Translations under genes and position numbers: made by a program
DNA from: Campylobacter showae
Lineage (GTDB): Bacteria > Campylobacterota > Campylobacteria > Campylobacterales > Campylobacteraceae
Assembly: GCF_004803815.1 (NCBI RefSeq)
Contig: NZ_CP012544.1
Coordinates: 1,674,001-1,738,000, forward strand
Length of the DNA: 64,000 bases
Reading direction: 5' to 3'
Part shown: one piece after another, positions 43,671-52,835 of the stretch
How positions within the stretch are numbered: the stretch's first letter is position 1
Layout: every line of letters starts with the position of its first letter
The notes under the pieces: model-generated
The model's database searches: none
Told to the model about the DNA's origin: nothing
What the model saw: only the letters and a program-made list of their open reading frames with translations

Positions 43671-44366
43671 ATGAACGCGAATGAAAAAATCACCCAAATG
43701 CTAAATCTCCAGCAGAGCCTAAACGACGATACTAACGGCATCGGCTGGGAAAACGGCGTCAACAAAAACGGCAAACTCATCAACTGGAAACGCTGCATAT
43801 ATATGGAGTGCGCCGAGCTCATAGATAGCTTTGCCTGGAAGCACTGGAAAAGCATAAACGCACCGACAAATGAAGAAAATCTGTGCGTCGAGGTCGTGGA
43901 TATCTGGCACTTTTTGATGAGCTTGATGCTCGAGCAGTACAAGCTAAATAACCTCGGCGATATCGCAAAGCTCTCAAGCGACATCTGCGCTAGCAGCGGC
44001 TTTGATGCGTTTTGCCGCGAGCCGTTTAACGTCGCTGATGAAAACATCTACGAGATCATAAACGACGTCGAAATGCTCATAAACAAGTGCTCCGGCTTTG
44101 AGTATTCGCTCTTTGACCTGCTTAAAATTTACTTCTCGATGAGCCTAAAATGCGGCGTAAATCTTAGCTCGCTTTACGAGTGCTACGTAGGTAAAAACGT
44201 GCTAAATCGCTTCCGCCAAGATCACGGCTACAAAGAGGGTGCGTATAAAAAGGTCTGGAACGGCAAAGAAGATAACGCCGTGATGAACGAGATTCTAGCT
44301 CGCGGGCTAAAAAGCGTGGATGATATCTACGCCGCGCTAGAGGCCGAGTACAAGGCGGTAAAATAA
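43671..44366 (+). CDS. dut: Dimeric dUTP diphosphatase (MazG-like, all-alpha)
   Basis: 231 residues. MECAELIDSFAWKHWK and CVEVVDIWHF carry the acidic metal ligands of the dimeric dUTPases of Campylobacter and trypanosomes. It hydrolyses dUTP (and dUDP) to dUMP, keeping uracil out of DNA. The final segment YVGKNVLNRFRQDHGYKEG is the family's C-terminal motif. 44367-44697 shows no gene. Confidence 0.92.
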   Translation: MNANEKITQMLNLQQSLNDDTNGIGWENGVNKNGKLINWKRCIYMECAELIDSFAWKHWKSINAPTNEENLCVEVVDIWHFLMSLMLEQYKLNNLGDIAKLSSDICASSGFDAFCREPFNVADENIYEIINDVEMLINKCSGFEYSLFDLLKIYFSMSLKCGVNLSSLYECYVGKNVLNRFRQDHGYKEGAYKKVWNGKEDNAVMNEILARGLKSVDDIYAALEAEYKAVK

Positions 44367-44697
44367 AATTTGCGGCGCGGCTCGCTAAATTTGGCAAATT
44401 TAGCCAAAAGCTTAGCCGCAAAGTTTTTGCGATTTGGCTTGACGCGGTTTACGCGGACGGGTGTTTTAAATTTGAGCGCGGTTTGGCTCCGCTAACTAAA
44501 GCGCCGCCCTTTAATCGGTAAAATTTGCGCTGCTTGCAAGCTCTAGCATTGTTAGCCGCTTCGAGTAAAAATGGGTCAAATTTGAGTAAATTTAGCCAGG
44601 CTTGCCGACAAATTTAAAATCGTCAAATTTGACCCAAGCTGAGCCTAGGTGCCCTTTTGCCGCATGACGGCTGTAAATTTAAACAAATGGAGATTCG

Positions 44698-45432
44698 TTG
44701 TTCGCTGATATTTTACGCCTTTCGATAAAGGACCTTTTCACGCCCAAATTTATCGCGCTCTCTATCCTGCCGCTCGTTTTTTCCGCGCTTATTATCGCGG
44801 CTATTGCGATGTTTGGCGGACGTGAGCTGTACGAGGCGCTAAACGCGGCCGTATCTGGTGAGGCCGGCGCACTGGCCGAGTATCCGATGGCGGCTAAAAT
44901 CCTTAGCCTAGGCATCGCAAAATGGCTCATCGGCGCGATATTTTACGCGGTCGGCGTATATCTAGTCGTTATGCTTTCGATTTTTTGCGCGCTAGCGGTT
45001 GCAGGCTTTCTCACTCCAGTGGTCGCCCGCGAGATAAACCGCAGGCACTACCGCGTGGACGAGGCGCAGCTAGCAAACGTCAGCCTAGCTCGCCAAACGG
45101 CTCTCATGGGTCAAATTTTGCTCAAATTTTTTCTGATCGCGCTCATTTGTTTGCCGATTTTAGCAGTGCCCGCGCTAAATTTCCTTGCCCTGCACCCCGC
45201 GTTTTTTTACCTTTATTATTCGCTACTTTTCATCGACGTTGCGCCAAACGCCCTCTCGCGGCACAAATTTGAGCTTTATTTGCTTGATTACGGCGGATAT
45301 AAATTTAAAGCCGCCGCGCTGTGCTTTTACCTGCTTTGCTTGGTGCCTATTTTCGGGCTTTTCTTGCAGGTTTTTTTCGTTATTTATTTTTCGCATTTTT
45401 TCTTTTTACGCGAGACTTCGCGCTTGACGTAA
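44698..45432 (+). CDS. EI24/CysZ-like membrane protein
   Basis: 244 residues, TTG start with GGAG upstream. Four to six hydrophobic segments; the pattern FLTPVVAREINRRHY and the C-terminal APNALSRHKFELYLLDYGG fit the EI24 domain family, which includes the sulfate transporter CysZ. The substrate in epsilonproteobacteria is not established. Confidence 0.78.
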   Translation: MFADILRLSIKDLFTPKFIALSILPLVFSALIIAAIAMFGGRELYEALNAAVSGEAGALAEYPMAAKILSLGIAKWLIGAIFYAVGVYLVVMLSIFCALAVAGFLTPVVAREINRRHYRVDEAQLANVSLARQTALMGQILLKFFLIALICLPILAVPALNFLALHPAFFYLYYSLLFIDVAPNALSRHKFELYLLDYGGYKFKAAALCFYLLCLVPIFGLFLQVFFVIYFSHFFFLRETSRLT

Positions 45433-45494
45433 ATCATTTTAAATCAGTGAAAAACTAAATAAAATAAGCCGAAATTTTTAAAAAAGGAAAACAA

Positions 45495-45683
45495 ATGAGA
45501 ACTGAAAATATCGTAGTTTGCAACGTCTGCGGACAAAAAAGCACGGAAAACGAAAATGCCGTATTTATCCGCGCCCACAAAAACGGCGAAGAGGTCGACA
45601 TCTGCACGGCATGCATCCCTAGCGTCATCCATGGCTCTGGCCTAGTCGTTCGCAGCAACGACGAAATCAAAGAGGATATGTAA
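45495..45683 (+). CDS. Small zinc-ribbon protein
   Basis: 62 residues with two CxxC pairs (CNVCGQKS and CTACIPSV), likely one zinc site. Ends DEIKEDM. AAAGGA ribosome site. A terminator follows immediately. Function unknown; conserved small proteins of this type occur in Campylobacter. Confidence 0.78.
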   Translation: MRTENIVVCNVCGQKSTENENAVFIRAHKNGEEVDICTACIPSVIHGSGLVVRSNDEIKEDM

Positions 45684-45687
45684 CCGA

Positions 45688-45710
45688 TTTTAGCCCGCTT
45701 TGGGCTAAAA
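45688..45710 (+). terminator. Rho-independent terminator after the zinc-ribbon gene
   Basis: TTTTAGCCC/GGGCTAAAA, nine pairs around GCTTT, followed by TTTGATTTTTT. Confidence 0.8.
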
Positions 45711-46157
45711 TTTGATTTTTTACTATTTTAACCCGCCCAAATTTACTCCAGCATTTTCAAATTTACCGCTTTACGTAGATTGAAATACTCCTATAAAGTT
45801 AATCCGTATTTGCAACAAGCTCAAATTTAGCCAAAAAATAAATTTTACGAGAATAGCCGCAAATTTGCCCGCTAAATTTCAAATTTGACGAATTCTCGTC
45901 AAATACGCAAAAACTAAAACGGCAAAAACGCGCCGCCGCAAATTTAAATATCCTAAATTTAGCATAGTCCCGCCAAAGCCGACCAAAATTTCCGTCAAAA
46001 GCCCAAACAAAACTACAACAAATTTATCAAAAAGTTACGTTTGATAAATTTAGTTTCGATACGTAACACTTATCGCCTAAAATAAAAATATAAAAATAAA
46101 TTTAAATAAAAATTTTTTCTAGGAGAGTTAATATTCAACTACAAAAATTTGACGAAT
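45711..46157. other. Intergenic region before gdhA
   Basis: No gene seen. Many AAATTTG-type motifs. The last 100 bases are AT-rich and probably hold the gdhA promoter. Confidence 0.5.
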
Positions 46158-46167
46158 AGGAGTGAAG

Positions 46168-47526
46168 ATGAGCGAGTACATCGAAAAAACGATGGAGTGG
46201 ATAAAAAGAACCAATCCGGGCCAAGGCGTGTTCGTGCAGGCTGCGACCGAGGTGCTAAACAGCCTCGAGCCACTTATAAAAAAAGAGAGCAAATACCAAA
46301 AACACGCTATCTTAGAGCGTATCGTGATACCTGAGCGCACGGTGATATTTCGCGTTACCTACACGGATGACGACGGCAGACCGCAGGTAAATAATGGCTA
46401 CCGCGTGCAGTTTAACTCAGCCGTGGGCCCCTATAAAGGCGGCATCAGACTCCATCCTAGCGTGGATCTTGGCGTGCTAAAATTTTTAGGGTTTGAGCAA
46501 ATTTTTAAAAACTCACTAACAGGCGTAAATATTGGCGGCGCAAAAGGCGGTAGCACCTTTGATCCAAAAGGCAAGAGCGAGGGCGAGATAATGCGCTTTT
46601 GCCAAGCGTTTATGACCGAGCTTTACCGCCACATCGGCAACACCGTAGACGTGCCCGCAGGCGACATCGGCGTGGGCGCGCGCGAGATCGGCTATATGTT
46701 TGGGCAGTATAAAAAGCTCACGGGCAGGTTTGACGGCATACTAACGGGCAAAGGCCTAAACTGGGGCGGCAGCCTAGCGCGCACGGAGGCGACCGGATAC
46801 GGACTGGTTTATTTTACGCAAAATATGCTGCAAAAAGCGGGCCTTGGGCTAGAGGGCAAAAAGTGCAGCATAAGCGGTAGCGGAAACGTCGCCATCTACA
46901 CAGTAGAAAAGCTCTATCAAGTAGGCGCGCTGCCTATCACGGTTTCTGATTCAAACGGATACGTTTACGACGCAGGGGGCATCGATCTAGCGGTGCTTAA
47001 AGAGCTAAAAGAAGTCAAACGCGCGCGCCTTAGCGAGTACGTCAAATTTAGACCAAATGCAAAATACGTAAGCGTAAGCGAATACAAAGAGGGCAGAAAC
47101 GGCGTCTGGGACGTGCCGTGCGACGGTGCGTTTCCGTGCGCGACGCAAAACGAGCTTCACCTAGCCGACATAAAGACGCTCTACGCTAACGGCTGTCGCT
47201 TCGTGGCTGAGGGAGCAAATATGCCAAGCACGCTTGATGCGATAAATTTTATGCTAGCGCAAAAGGATTTTTACTTCGCTCCGGCAAAGGCGGCAAACGC
47301 GGGCGGCGTGGGCACGTCAGGCCTTGAGATGATGCAAAATGCCGGCATGACCGCGTGGAGCTTTGAAAAGGTCGATCATAGACTGCACGGCATAATGAAT
47401 CATATCTTTGAGCTTAGTTACGAGACGAGCAAGGAGTTTGGCGACGAGGGAAATCTGGTGCTTGGCTCAAATATCGCGGGCTTTCGCAAGGTGGCCGATG
47501 CGATGATAGATCAGGGATATGTGTAA
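46168..47526 (+). CDS. gdhA: NADP-specific glutamate dehydrogenase
   Basis: 452 residues from ATG 46168, with AGGAG at 46158-46162. GPYKGGIRLHPSV (substrate Lys), PAGDIGVGAREIGYM and the Rossmann motif SGSGNVAIYT are intact. It makes glutamate from 2-oxoglutarate and ammonia, the hexameric bacterial type. 47527-47967 shows no credible gene. Confidence 0.96.
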   Translation: MSEYIEKTMEWIKRTNPGQGVFVQAATEVLNSLEPLIKKESKYQKHAILERIVIPERTVIFRVTYTDDDGRPQVNNGYRVQFNSAVGPYKGGIRLHPSVDLGVLKFLGFEQIFKNSLTGVNIGGAKGGSTFDPKGKSEGEIMRFCQAFMTELYRHIGNTVDVPAGDIGVGAREIGYMFGQYKKLTGRFDGILTGKGLNWGGSLARTEATGYGLVYFTQNMLQKAGLGLEGKKCSISGSGNVAIYTVEKLYQVGALPITVSDSNGYVYDAGGIDLAVLKELKEVKRARLSEYVKFRPNAKYVSVSEYKEGRNGVWDVPCDGAFPCATQNELHLADIKTLYANGCRFVAEGANMPSTLDAINFMLAQKDFYFAPAKAANAGGVGTSGLEMMQNAGMTAWSFEKVDHRLHGIMNHIFELSYETSKEFGDEGNLVLGSNIAGFRKVADAMIDQGYV

Positions 47527-47967
47527 ATTTGGCTTTGGGGCTCGTTTTTGTTGGGCTTAGAGTGTGGCGAGCGAGCCTTTTTTGCATGGTTTTGCTTCGC
47601 TGCGGCAGGTCTGTTTTACCGTCCCGAGTGCAAAATGCGGGAGAAAAATAAAAACCACCTAAATTCGCTAGCTTTAAATTTAACGCCGAATTTACAGGCG
47701 GTGCAAACCCGGAGCCGTCGAATTTACAGAGCCGAGCCGACTAAAACCAGCCAAGGCTCGGCCAAATTTTATAAGCCTCAAATTTAAGCCAAATTTGATG
47801 GCAAAATAGCCAAACGACGAGGCGAGCGGGAGCCGTCAAATTTAAGCCAGATAAGTACGCCTTACGCCTTAGTCGCATAAATTTATCCGCCCCGCCGCGT
47901 GCGCCCGTTGCTCATTCTTTTTGATTTTGCCTAGCGCAAATTTACGCCGCTTCTCGCGCGCCGCAAC

Positions 47968-48744
47968 TCACAGCGGATGCGTCAGGCAGCACTTTCTAGC
48001 TACTTGCTCGATATACTCTACGCTCAAATTTAGCCCGTAAAGCTTGCTTAGATGCTCGCTTTCTATTATCTCGTCCACCGTGCCGAAAGCCACCTCGCCC
48101 CCGCCTTTAACTAACGCCACGTAGCCACCCAAAAGCACGGCAAAATCGGGATTGTGAGTCGTTAGCACGATGGTGTAGCCTTGCTCTTTTAGCTGCTTAA
48201 CGGTGCGCAGGAATTTATACTGATTGCCAAAGTCCAGCGCCGAGGTCGGCTCGTCAAACACTATGATCTCGGGCTTTGCAGCCATCGCGCGCGCGATCGA
48301 ACACATCTGCTTTTGCCCGCCACTCATCTGAGTGATAAATTTATCCTCAAGATGCGTGATTTCAAGCTTTGCGGTAAATTCCTTCGCTATCGCCGTATCC
48401 TCCTCGCTAGGCCGCGCGAAGATACCCAGATGCGCCGCTCGCCCCATCGTGATAAACTCAAGCCCCGTGTAGTCGTACTCGCAGATCTCGCTCTGGGCGA
48501 CGTAGGCCATGATTTTGGCGCGCTCTTTGTTGCTAAGCTGGGCGCTATTTTTACCGCCCAGCCAAACTTCGCCCGAGTGCGGCGCCTGCGTGCCGCTGAT
48601 TAGGCTTAGCATGGTCGATTTGCCCGCGCCGTTTCGACCCAGTATCGTTAGTATCTCGCCTTTGCCGACGCGTAAATTTACGTTTTCTAGCCTACCCGCG
48701 CCGTTTGGGTAGGCGAAATTTAGATTTTTAACCTCAAGCATCAC
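47968..48744 (-). CDS. Iron/siderophore ABC transporter ATP-binding protein
   Basis: 258 residues. Walker A GRNGAGKST (about 37-45), signature MSGGQKQ, Walker B IIVFDEPTSALD. FecE/FepC-like with the typical CCLTHPL-type tail. Its start overlaps the permease stop by four bases. It energises uptake of ferric chelate or heme. Confidence 0.9.
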   Translation of the reverse strand: MMLEVKNLNFAYPNGAGRLENVNLRVGKGEILTILGRNGAGKSTMLSLISGTQAPHSGEVWLGGKNSAQLSNKERAKIMAYVAQSEICEYDYTGLEFITMGRAAHLGIFARPSEEDTAIAKEFTAKLEITHLEDKFITQMSGGQKQMCSIARAMAAKPEIIVFDEPTSALDFGNQYKFLRTVKQLKEQGYTIVLTTHNPDFAVLLGGYVALVKGGGEVAFGTVDEIIESEHLSKLYGLNLSVEYIEQVARKCCLTHPL

Positions 48745-49748
48745 GCGACCTTTTTGTTTCGCCAGAGTACCCAGACGAAAAATATCGTGCCGATAAAGCC
48801 CGTAAGTACGCCCAGAGGCACCTCGCTCACGCTGATCGTGCGCGCTAGAGTGTCTACAAATAGCAAAAATATAGCGCCCATAAATATACTAGCAGGCAGG
48901 CTGCGGGCGTTGTTCGCGCCAACTAGCATGCGCGCCAGGTGGGGCATCAGTAGCCCTACCCACGCCACGATACCGCTCACGCACACGCTGCATGCCGTTA
49001 GCAGCGTCGCGCAAACGATGATGACGCCGCGCTCGAGCGTTACGTTTACGCCTAGTCTAGCCGCACTCTCGTCGCCTAGAGATAGCAGGTTTATCCTCCA
49101 GCTCATAGCCACGAGTAGCACCGCGCAGGCTATCATCACGGGGGCGATAAATTTAAGATTGCCGGCGTCGATCTTGGCTAGACTGCCTAGCTGCCAGTAA
49201 ACGATGTCGGGCAGCTTGGTCTCGGGGTCGGCGACGTATTTTAAAAAGCCGATAACAGAAGCCATCAGACCGCTAACGATGATACCCGAGAGCACCAACA
49301 TCAGCGTGCTAGAGCGCCCCATCAGACGCGGTATGGATAGCGTCATGCCCACGGCTGCGAGCCCGCTAACAAAGGCTAACGCCTGCACCCAAAAAAGCGA
49401 TAAATCAAACATGATCGCAACTGCGGCTCCCACGCAAGCGCCCGCCGAAACGCCCAGCAGATCGGGGCTAACTAGTTGGTTGCGAAAGACGCCCTGATAC
49501 GCCGCTCCGCTAATGCTAAGCGCGGCTCCGACGAGGATAGCTGCGATGATGCGCGGTATGCGGATGTTTTCGACGACGTTTTGGATATTTGCCGCGGCGT
49601 CCGTCGGTACTCCAAAAAAGCCGCCGATCACGCTAAGCACGTCGCCCGGCGCCACGTAAAACCTGCCGACTCCAAGCGCGACTACGCCGCAAATTACGGT
49701 CAGCACGGCTAGCAAAATCAGCGTAAATTTAAAACTAATATTTTTCAT
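48741..49748 (-). CDS. FecCD-family iron transport permease
   Basis: 335 residues, about ten membrane helices. RIPRIIAAILVGAALSISGAAYQGVFRNQLVSPDLLGVSAGA is the hallmark of FecCD/BtuC permeases, and PHLARMLVG occurs later. Operon with the ATPase. The binding protein is encoded two genes upstream. 49749-50104 shows no gene. Confidence 0.93.
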   Translation of the reverse strand: MKNISFKFTLILLAVLTVICGVVALGVGRFYVAPGDVLSVIGGFFGVPTDAAANIQNVVENIRIPRIIAAILVGAALSISGAAYQGVFRNQLVSPDLLGVSAGACVGAAVAIMFDLSLFWVQALAFVSGLAAVGMTLSIPRLMGRSSTLMLVLSGIIVSGLMASVIGFLKYVADPETKLPDIVYWQLGSLAKIDAGNLKFIAPVMIACAVLLVAMSWRINLLSLGDESAARLGVNVTLERGVIIVCATLLTACSVCVSGIVAWVGLLMPHLARMLVGANNARSLPASIFMGAIFLLFVDTLARTISVSEVPLGVLTGFIGTIFFVWVLWRNKKVA

Positions 49749-50104
49749 CTTTCTCCTAAAATAAAATCTACGTCCGCGGCAGCGCCGCGTGAAAAATCGC
49801 TCGAAAAAGGGCTAAATTTTCCTTGTTGCTAATTTGGCGAGCGAAGTTTTTGTTTCTTAGTTTGCGATCGCCACGCAAAGCAGCGAGCGAAAAGGCGGTT
49901 TTGTTTGCGGCCTAGATAATACGCACCAAGCGCCGAATTTAAGGTGTTTGGGTCAAATTTACCCGCTGCTTTTACTTTTACGATTTAGTCGCTAGCGTCA
50001 AATTTAAGCCAAGCAACGCGTTACCGCGCTATCAAATTTAATTTTGTAAATTTCAGCCACTCATGTCAAATTTGAGCGCAAGCTTCAGCTGCGCCAAATT
50101 TCGG

Positions 50105-51586
50105 CTATTTTACGACGCGATCTACCCATCTAAAAAGCTCGTCCAGATCGTAGTCGCCACCGTGACCTTGCCCCCAAGGCACCGCAAAATCAACCGCTTT
50201 GCCCGCATTTTGTAGCCCCAGCGTCAAGATAAGCGGCACCGCTAAAGCCGTATCGGAGTCGGCCGCGCCGTGTCTGATACGGTAAAATTTGGCCGCGTTT
50301 TTATTACCCAGATAGCTCATCGCGTTTACCATTTTTATGATTTTAGCGTCTGCACTCTCGCCCGTGCCGCGTTTTGCGCTAAATTCGGTAAAGTGCTTCG
50401 CCGCCGCGTCCGCATCGCCGAAAAAGTCGTTTTCGGGATTTTGTAGCTCTAGTCCGTCAAATGCGGGCGCAGCCTTAGCTCGCGGCATAGATAGAACAAA
50501 GTCTTCAAATTTAAAATCATAGCCGAGCGTGCAGCCCTGCGTTTCAAGCGTGAAAAACTCGGGCTTTAGCAGGCTTTTCTCCCGACTTTTCGCAGCCGCG
50601 AAAGAGTCTGCTAGCATCTTTTTGACGTACTCTTTAAAGCTTCCCTCGCCGCTAGGCTCAAGCATGAGCGCGCGGCCTTTGGCGTCCTTTAAATTTAGGG
50701 AATTTACGTAGGCGGGGAAGGCCGATTTTAGCGCTGCGGAGAGCTCTTTTTGCTCTGCGTTTAGTTCGCCTGAGACGGTTTTTGGCTTGCCGCTTCGGTC
50801 GTTAAACCCAGCCGCATCAAACGCGCTAAAGTCCATTTTCTCGTATTTCGTCTGAGCGCCAAACATCCACTCGTAGGCTGCGTCGGCGTTTTCTAGGTTC
50901 GTAACCGGGCAGTAGGCGGAGACGGCGTAGATCTCGTCGCTAGCCTTTGCGGCTCCGAGTGCTGCCAGATACGGCTCAAACTCGCTCGCGTCCGCCGAGA
51001 CGCCAAGCAGCGCCGACATCGCTCCGCCCGCGCTCGTGCCGTTTGATATGATTTTGTTCGCGTCGCCGGCCATCGCGGCGTCGTTAAATTTGAGATACCG
51101 CACGGCGGCCTTTAGATCGACGATGGCGGCGGGCGCTTTGCCGCTAAATTTACCGTTTGCGTCCTTGAGCGTCCTGCCTCTAGCTCCAGGCGCTGCGACT
51201 ACGTAACCGCGCTCAAGAGCCGCTAGCACCGCGTTTGGCTTACCGTTTTTATCAAGCGCCGGCGTAAAAGGCTTGCCCGGCATATACCCACCGATAGAGT
51301 TTGGCAAAAAGATCGGAGCGCTTGCCGCGTCAAATTTTCCTGTCTCGCTTTTGCTGCCTTCAAAATACCGCGACGGAACGTAAAAATTTAACCTCTGATA
51401 CTCGCTATCCACGGGATTTGCTACGTAAACTATCCCCTCGTAGGCTCTAAATTTGACCTCTTTTTCGCCCGCTTTTATAGAGCGAGTTTCAAATTTATCG
51501 GGGTTAAATTTCAGATCCGCCGCCTGCGCGCTAAACGCCGCGCAAAGGCAAGCCGCCGCACTTAATGTAAGCGTCCTTTTTTTCAT
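50105..51586 (-). CDS. Secreted alpha/beta hydrolase, subtype B tannase-like
   Basis: 493 residues from ATG 51586 (AAAGGAA upstream). Signal peptide MKKRTLTLSAAACLCAAFSAQA. Core YVPSRYF, IFLPNSIGGYMPG and the nucleophile elbow NGTSAGGAMSALLG, with a late HGGDYDLDELF that supplies His. These match subtype B tannases/feruloyl esterases. Being between the binding protein and permease genes, it might cleave an ester siderophore; that is inference. Confidence 0.7.
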   Translation of the reverse strand: MKKRTLTLSAAACLCAAFSAQAADLKFNPDKFETRSIKAGEKEVKFRAYEGIVYVANPVDSEYQRLNFYVPSRYFEGSKSETGKFDAASAPIFLPNSIGGYMPGKPFTPALDKNGKPNAVLAALERGYVVAAPGARGRTLKDANGKFSGKAPAAIVDLKAAVRYLKFNDAAMAGDANKIISNGTSAGGAMSALLGVSADASEFEPYLAALGAAKASDEIYAVSAYCPVTNLENADAAYEWMFGAQTKYEKMDFSAFDAAGFNDRSGKPKTVSGELNAEQKELSAALKSAFPAYVNSLNLKDAKGRALMLEPSGEGSFKEYVKKMLADSFAAAKSREKSLLKPEFFTLETQGCTLGYDFKFEDFVLSMPRAKAAPAFDGLELQNPENDFFGDADAAAKHFTEFSAKRGTGESADAKIIKMVNAMSYLGNKNAAKFYRIRHGAADSDTALAVPLILTLGLQNAGKAVDFAVPWGQGHGGDYDLDELFRWVDRVVK

Positions 51587-51638
51587 CTTTGCTTCCTTTT
51601 GATTTTGCCCGTTTACCGGCAAAATCGCTCAAATTTGA

Positions 51639-52658
51639 TTATTTGCTACCGTCCGGATTTAGTCCTTTTAGGATGTAGTCAAACTCCGCGTCGCTAAGGT
51701 TATAGTTCATAAATTTCTTATAAAACGCCTTAGTTTTGGCTTTTACGTCGACGTCTTTAAAGAGCTCTGGCTGGATGGTCTTAGCCGCCCATAAAATTTG
51801 CAGCGCAGACTCCGCGCCGTATCTATCCCAGCTAAACACGCCTTTTGGGTTGCCGTAGACTTTTTTGTTTTTGACCGCTTTTAGCCCTGCAAATACGGGA
51901 TCAGCGTAAATTTTCTCAACCGCTTTTTGATTGTCCGCGCCGCCTACGATGATGATATCAGGGTCTGCCGCCACGATCTCTTCGGCCGTGATTTCTATCA
52001 TGCTGCCCTCTTTTTGCACCGCGTTTTTACCGCCTGCGTATCTCACCCACGTGTCGATGATTGTTTTAGTGCCGTCGATTTTTAGCAGATTCGCGCCGCC
52101 TACGATGTGTAGCACTTTAGGGCGCGCGGCGTCCTTTAGCTTGTTCGTGCGCTCGGTAACTAGCGCGATATTGGCATCTAGATTTTCGTTTAGCTCTTTT
52201 GCTTTGCTAGCCGCGTCGCCGCCGATGATCTGGGCCGTTAGCAGCACGCTTTTTTTCATATCGTCGTAGTCGCGAAATATCAAATTCGCCGCGCTAAAGC
52301 CGTTTTTAGTAAGATTTTCTTGGAAGTTTTTATTTGACACGACGACTACGTCCGGGGCTAGTTTAACGAGCTCCTCGATCTGGATATCGTTGCCGTTTAG
52401 CGCGGCCGGCACCTCTGCTATGCGAGGGTAAATCGCGGCAAACCACTTATTTTTCTTGATGAGATCGGTCGTAGTTACGATCTTATCCGCGCCGCCCAGC
52501 ACCAAAATCACTTGGTTGTTTGCGTGCCAGAGCGCGGCTATCTTTTGCGTTTTGGCCGGGATTTTGACCTCGTTGCCGGTCATATCGGTGATAGTTTTGA
52601 CCTCGGCTCCTAGCGCGACGATAGCGCTTAAAAGCAACGTCGTGAGAAATTTTTTCAT
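51639..52658 (-). CDS. Periplasmic iron-chelate binding protein (FecB/BtuF type)
   Basis: 339 residues with signal peptide MKKFLTTLLLSAIVALGA. TDMTGNEVKIPAKTQKIAALW opens the class III binding fold, and later IEELVKLAPDVVVVS and GSMIEITAEEIVAADPDIIIVGG fit the family. It delivers the ligand to the FecCD permease encoded downstream. Paired 26-bp repeats precede it. Confidence 0.9.
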   Translation of the reverse strand: MKKFLTTLLLSAIVALGAEVKTITDMTGNEVKIPAKTQKIAALWHANNQVILVLGGADKIVTTTDLIKKNKWFAAIYPRIAEVPAALNGNDIQIEELVKLAPDVVVVSNKNFQENLTKNGFSAANLIFRDYDDMKKSVLLTAQIIGGDAASKAKELNENLDANIALVTERTNKLKDAARPKVLHIVGGANLLKIDGTKTIIDTWVRYAGGKNAVQKEGSMIEITAEEIVAADPDIIIVGGADNQKAVEKIYADPVFAGLKAVKNKKVYGNPKGVFSWDRYGAESALQILWAAKTIQPELFKDVDVKAKTKAFYKKFMNYNLSDAEFDYILKGLNPDGSK

Positions 52659-52687
52659 CTTTTGCTCCTTGTGAAATGTAAATTTAT

Positions 52688-52745
52688 AATATTACAAAAT
52701 TGCATATTAAAATTTGTGGAATATTACAGAAAAGCATATTAAAAT
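52688..52745. promoter_or_regulatory. Two 26-bp direct repeats upstream of the iron operon
   Basis: 52688-52713 and 52720-52745 share 23 of 26 bases (AATATTACA...GCATATTAAAAT), spaced 32 bp or three helical turns. Each has AATAT/ATATT ends. Probable tandem binding sites for a regulator; Fur is an option but the match to its consensus is poor. Confidence 0.6.
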
Positions 52746-52801
52746 AAGATATATTTTTAAATTTTAAGAAAGGAGCTAAATTTGAAAGGCAAATTTAAAA
52801 A

Positions 52802-52829
52802 GCCCCGCCCGCGGTTTAGCAAGCGGGGC
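52802..52829 (-). terminator. Rho-independent terminator after formate dehydrogenase
   Basis: GCCCCGC/GCGGGGC stem with TTTTT following on the minus strand, seven bases after the stop codon. Confidence 0.85.
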
Positions 52830-52835
52830 CAAAAA

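Noticed and set aside
47548-47787. 79-aa ORF after gdhA
   Set aside because: Composition unlike proteins of the genome, includes AAATTT-rich spacer DNA, and no ribosome site.
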